Positions 61,265 to 64,000 of a stretch of DNA of 64,000 nucleotides are shown one piece after another; the first letter of the stretch is position 1; every line of letters begins with the position of its first letter. The stretch spans positions 3,860,001 to 3,924,000 of the forward strand of contig NZ_CP046902.1 of the NCBI RefSeq assembly GCF_009789555.1, given 5' to 3'. A program made the position numbers and the translations under genes. This DNA is from Stutzerimonas stutzeri (GTDB lineage Bacteria > Pseudomonadota > Gammaproteobacteria > Pseudomonadales > Pseudomonadaceae). Under the pieces are notes generated by a model, which did no database searches, was not told the DNA's origin, and was given only the letters and a program-made list of their open reading frames with translations.

Positions 61265-62134
61265 TCAGGCCGTCAGGCGCTGCAGGGCCTCGCGGTACTT
61301 GTCGGCAGTCTTTTGTGCGACGTCTGCCGGCACCGCCGGCGCTGGCGGCTCCTTGTTCCAGCCCGTCGATTCCAGCCAATCGCGAACGAACTGTTTGTCG
61401 AAGCTCGGTGGGTTGCTGCCTTCCTGGTAGCTGTCGGCAGGCCAGAAGCGGCTGGAGTCGGGGGTCAGCACTTCGTCCATGAGCGTCAGCCGGCCTTCTT
61501 CGTCGAGACCGAATTCGAATTTGGTGTCGGCGATGATGATGCCGCGAGTCGCGGCGTACTCGACGGCTGCGCTGTAGAGCGCGATGGAGGTGTCGCGGAT
61601 CTGCGCCGCCAGCGCCTTGCCGATGATGGCCTCGCACTGCTCGAAAGAGATGTTCTCGTCGTGATCGCCCACAGCGGCTTTGGTCGAGGGGGTGAAAATC
61701 GGCTCAGGCAGCTTGGCGGCCTCTTTCAGACCAGCCGGAAGCGGTATGCCGCAAACGGTTCCGGTCTTCTGGTATTCCTTCCAGCCGGAACCGACGATGT
61801 AGCCGCGCACGATGGCTTCCACCGCAACAGGTTGTAAACGCTTGGCGACCACTGCGCGACCTTCCACCAGGGGCAGCTCATCGGCCGGGACCACATCTTC
61901 GATCTTGTCGCCCGTGAAGTGATTGGGAACCAGGCCTGCCAGCTTGTCGAACCAGAAGTTGGAAATGGCCGTGAGTATCTTGCCTTTTTCCGGAATCGGC
62001 TCGGCGAGGATCACGTCGAACGCGGAGAGTCGGTCGGTGGCGACCATGAGCATGCGCTTGTCGTCGATTTCGTACAGATCTCGAACCTTGCCGGAGTAGA
62101 TTTTCTTCAGGCTGAGGGCATTGGGAGTGGTCAT
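61265..62134 (-). CDS. purC: SAICAR synthetase PurC, long form
   Basis: 289 residues. KKIYSGKVRDLYEIDDKRMLMVATDRLSAFDVILAEPIPEKG is the ATP-binding start, followed by VPVEAIVRGYIVGSGW-like RLQPVAVEAIVRGYIVGSGWKEY, and DTKFEFGLDEEGRLTLMDEVLTPDSSRFW. It makes SAICAR in purine synthesis. Its length and sequence fit the long, yeast ADE1/Burkholderia-like form, while most Pseudomonas have a ~236-residue form in the same position next to tRNA-Ser and bamC/dapA. Confidence 0.95.
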   Translation of the reverse strand: MTTPNALSLKKIYSGKVRDLYEIDDKRMLMVATDRLSAFDVILAEPIPEKGKILTAISNFWFDKLAGLVPNHFTGDKIEDVVPADELPLVEGRAVVAKRLQPVAVEAIVRGYIVGSGWKEYQKTGTVCGIPLPAGLKEAAKLPEPIFTPSTKAAVGDHDENISFEQCEAIIGKALAAQIRDTSIALYSAAVEYAATRGIIIADTKFEFGLDEEGRLTLMDEVLTPDSSRFWPADSYQEGSNPPSFDKQFVRDWLESTGWNKEPPAPAVPADVAQKTADKYREALQRLTA

Positions 62135-62210
62135 GGCGATTCTCGCGGTTACCGAGCCGTCGCCAGGTTGCGCAGATCGGCAGCCGTAACGACAGGTCTG
62201 TCAAACGAAA

Positions 62211-62236
62211 CAGGCGAAACCAAAGGGTTTCGCCTG
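62211..62236 (-). terminator. Terminator-like hairpin between bamC and purC
   Basis: CAGGCGAAACC-CTTT-GGTTTCGCCTG perfect 11-bp stem, followed on the minus strand by TTTCGTTTGAC. It lies 30 bp after the bamC stop and before the purC start. Confidence 0.65.
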
Positions 62237-62265
62237 GATGGGCTGGAGCGTACGGATTTACCGAT

Positions 62266-63366
62266 TCAGTCCAGGCTGTCCTTGAGCATGTTCAGCACGC
62301 GACGCGCGACGTCAGCGGGCGCTACGGTGTCGAGGTCCTTGTCCAGCGTCACCTGTATGGTGCTGCCCACATCGCTCACGCGGACCTGATAACGTTCGGC
62401 GCGAGCCTCGATCTCCTCTCGATCCGGCGCCCCGCCGAACAACCGGGAGAAGAAGCCAGGCTTGTCGTCCGGATTCGCGGCACCTTCCGACAGGTTGATG
62501 TAGTAGACGCCCAGGCTCCGGTCCAGGTCCTCGACGAGGATGTCGCTGGCAGCCAGTGCTCGGCCGACACTGGACCAGGCACGATTGAAGTCCGTATCGA
62601 GCTGCAACAGCGGAGTGCCGCTGCCGGCTTCGCTGAGCGTTACGCGGCTAGGCGCATCGTACTCGCGCTCGGCAAGCAGCGAGGCTGAGCCGCCCTGGGC
62701 GGCACTGCTGTTCAGGCCGGTCTGCAGTTCGTCGAGCAGTACCCGATCGAGCTCGGCATTGACGGAGGCCTCAGGCCAGGGCACATCGGCACTGCTGCCG
62801 GCGGGACGCTGAACGCTGAGCAGGAAGATTTCGCTGGTATCGCGCTGGACGCCCGGCTCGATGCGAACCCGTACACGGGTCTCGCCGTCACCCAGGCCGA
62901 GGTCACGCACCAACGCCGGGGCGATCTGGTCACGGGTCTGCCATGCGGTGATGAATTCGCCGGTTTGCGGCCGCTCTTCGGCGATCTGAAAACCGTTGTC
63001 GGTGAAGAACTGTCGGGCAGCAGCCCATGCCTGGGAAGGCGCACGCAATGCGACGAGCCAGCGCGCGTCTTCGGAGGTCTGCAAGCTGAACTCGCTGGCC
63101 TCTTCGGCAATCAACAGGCGTTGCGGCCGCGGCACCTCGTACTCGCCTGTGGCACGTGTATCGGCTACCTGTTGAGGGATCGGCAACAATGGCTCGATCG
63201 GACGCAGGTCTGCGCCAGCCGGAGGCTGCATCGGCCGCACTTGCTGTGCCTGGAGATAGTCGCTACCACGGTCGCGGAAATATCCGTCTTCGCCCCACAA
63301 CCAGCCACAACCGCTGGTTCCAGAGATGATCAGGGCTAGGGTCGAGAGGCCGGCCAGTCGCTTCAT
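62266..63366 (-). CDS. bamC: Outer-membrane assembly lipoprotein BamC
   Basis: 366 residues from the ATG at 63366 (MKRLAGLSTLALIISGTSGC, lipobox TSGC, Cys20). The unstructured N-terminal stretch (GWLWGEDGYFRDRGSDYLQAQQ...) binds BamD, followed by two helix-grip domains (DARWLVALRAPSQAWAAARQFFTDNG; DFNRAWSSVGRALAASDILVEDLDRSLGVYYI). It is an accessory part of the BAM complex. It lies directly downstream of dapA, as in other gammaproteobacteria. Confidence 0.93.
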   Translation of the reverse strand: MKRLAGLSTLALIISGTSGCGWLWGEDGYFRDRGSDYLQAQQVRPMQPPAGADLRPIEPLLPIPQQVADTRATGEYEVPRPQRLLIAEEASEFSLQTSEDARWLVALRAPSQAWAAARQFFTDNGFQIAEERPQTGEFITAWQTRDQIAPALVRDLGLGDGETRVRVRIEPGVQRDTSEIFLLSVQRPAGSSADVPWPEASVNAELDRVLLDELQTGLNSSAAQGGSASLLAEREYDAPSRVTLSEAGSGTPLLQLDTDFNRAWSSVGRALAASDILVEDLDRSLGVYYINLSEGAANPDDKPGFFSRLFGGAPDREEIEARAERYQVRVSDVGSTIQVTLDKDLDTVAPADVARRVLNMLKDSLD

Positions 63367-63406
63367 GCATGTTCCTTCATTGTTAAACCAGTACACCGGA
63401 TACTGT

Positions 63407-64000
63407 TCAGGCCAGCACACCGGATTGACGCATAGCGTCGCGAAGCGGCTCCTGGCAACGCTGGCTGAGCCAGGTCATGGGCAGTCGAATACCGTCCTGC
63501 ATCAGCCCCATCTCATGCAGTGCCCACTTCACCGGGATCGGGTTGGCCTCGAGGAACAAGGTTTGATGCAGCGGCATCAGCAATGCATTGATGGCGCGCG
63601 CTTTTTCCGCGTCGCCGGCCATGGCCGCCGCGCAAAGCTCGCTCATGGCACGCGGGGCGACGTTGGCGGTGACGGAAATATTGCCCTTGCCGCCCATCAG
63701 CATCAGTTCGACGGCTGTGGCGTCGTCACCGGAATAGACGAGAAATTCCTTACCGACGCGGTCGAGCACTTCCTGGCCGCGCTTGAGATCACCGGTCGCT
63801 TCCTTGATCCCGACGATATTCGGCACCTTGGACAGACGCTCGACGGTTTCCGGCAGCATGTCGCAGGCGGTACGCCCGGGCACGTTATAGAGGATCTGCG
63901 GAATCGCCACCGCTTCGGCGATATGGCGGAAGTGCAGGTACATGCCTTCCTGGGTCGGCTTGTTGTAATACGGCGTGACCAGCAGGCAGGCATCCGCGCC
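63407..64000 (-). CDS. dapA: 4-hydroxy-tetrahydrodipicolinate synthase, C-terminal part (runs off the window)
   Basis: 197 residues visible, open to the window edge and beginning GADACLLVTPYYNKPTQEGM. The motifs YYNKPTQEG, LYNVPGRT and VGIKEATGDL (Schiff-base Lys in IKEATGD) identify DapA, a TIM-barrel aldolase that condenses pyruvate with aspartate semialdehyde for lysine and diaminopimelate synthesis. The C terminus (NPIPVKWALHEMG...) is normal. bamC follows 41 bp downstream. Confidence 0.97.
   Translation of the reverse strand, partial: GADACLLVTPYYNKPTQEGMYLHFRHIAEAVAIPQILYNVPGRTACDMLPETVERLSKVPNIVGIKEATGDLKRGQEVLDRVGKEFLVYSGDDATAVELMLMGGKGNISVTANVAPRAMSELCAAAMAGDAEKARAINALLMPLHQTLFLEANPIPVKWALHEMGLMQDGIRLPMTWLSQRCQEPLRDAMRQSGVLA

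Overview
The window looks like a chromosome segment of a high-GC gammaproteobacterium of the Pseudomonadaceae, most like the Stutzerimonas / Pseudomonas stutzeri group. The evidence is the neighbourhood set (gltX followed by tRNA-Ala/Glu, uvrB next to an aromatic aminotransferase, dapA-bamC-purC-tRNA-Ser, ydbH-ynbE-ydbL, rdgC), the Pseudomonas-style proteins, and a nap operon for periplasmic nitrate reduction. The genus is an inference. Most of the window is core chromosome. I see no intact prophage, insertion sequence or CRISPR array.

Layout. 1-5.9 kb, mostly minus strand: the 5' end of nhaD, two NlpC/P60 lipoproteins, a sirtuin, a Tag-like glycosylase, and a DAHP synthase preceded by a leader peptide carrying Tyr-Tyr-Phe-Phe-Gly-Tyr-Trp-Phe and a strong terminator (an aromatic amino acid attenuator), then ttcA. 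5.9-9.9 kb: a DnaJ-related protein, two Yip1-type membrane proteins, a SprT-like protein and an MFS exporter. 10.4-14.5 kb: napEDABC. 14.7-18.1 kb: a dienelactone hydrolase, two small genes and dinB. 18.5-20.4 kb: an ArsR regulator that looks leaderless, with an oxidoreductase and an ABM-domain protein. 20.5-25.1 kb: a Fur-box iron-uptake operon (TonB receptor, DUF3649, PepSY, DUF3325). 25.2-26.0 kb: two broken umuC pieces in opposite orientations.

26.9-34.8 kb: duplicated tRNA-Ala/tRNA-Glu pairs, gltX, uvrB, an aminotransferase, and tRNA-Asn followed by four ~150-bp tandem repeats that each carry the tRNA 3' end and a terminator; then an FKBP lipoprotein, tRNA-Asp and tRNA-Val. 35-42.7 kb: rdgC, a BASS transporter, a guanidine-II riboswitch in front of sugE/gdx, a stand-alone curlin-repeat protein, a sugar acetyltransferase, an LplT-like MFS protein, azlCD and a GNAT enzyme. 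43.2-50 kb: a fused sodium:solute symporter / hybrid histidine kinase, a DUF4010 protein, rmuC and a Sel1-repeat protein. 50-58.5 kb: a DnaA-box palindrome in an AT-rich gap, ydbH-ynbE-ydbL, an LpxR-like protein, phoX, and a frameshifted c-heme DUF3365 gene. 58.7-60.2 kb: a BigR-type regulator with two YeeE/YedE permease halves and a DUF2892 protein (sulfur transport). 60.4-64 kb: a small secreted protein, tRNA-Ser(CGA), a long-form purC, bamC and the 3' part of dapA.

The most interesting signals are regulatory: the aromatic leader with a second aromatic-rich small ORF before DAHP synthase; the tRNA-Asn 3'-end/terminator tandem array; the ArsR promoter whose predicted start site falls on the ATG; the guanidine-II riboswitch; and the DnaA-box palindrome upstream of ydbH. 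All calls come from reading the sequence. No database search was run.
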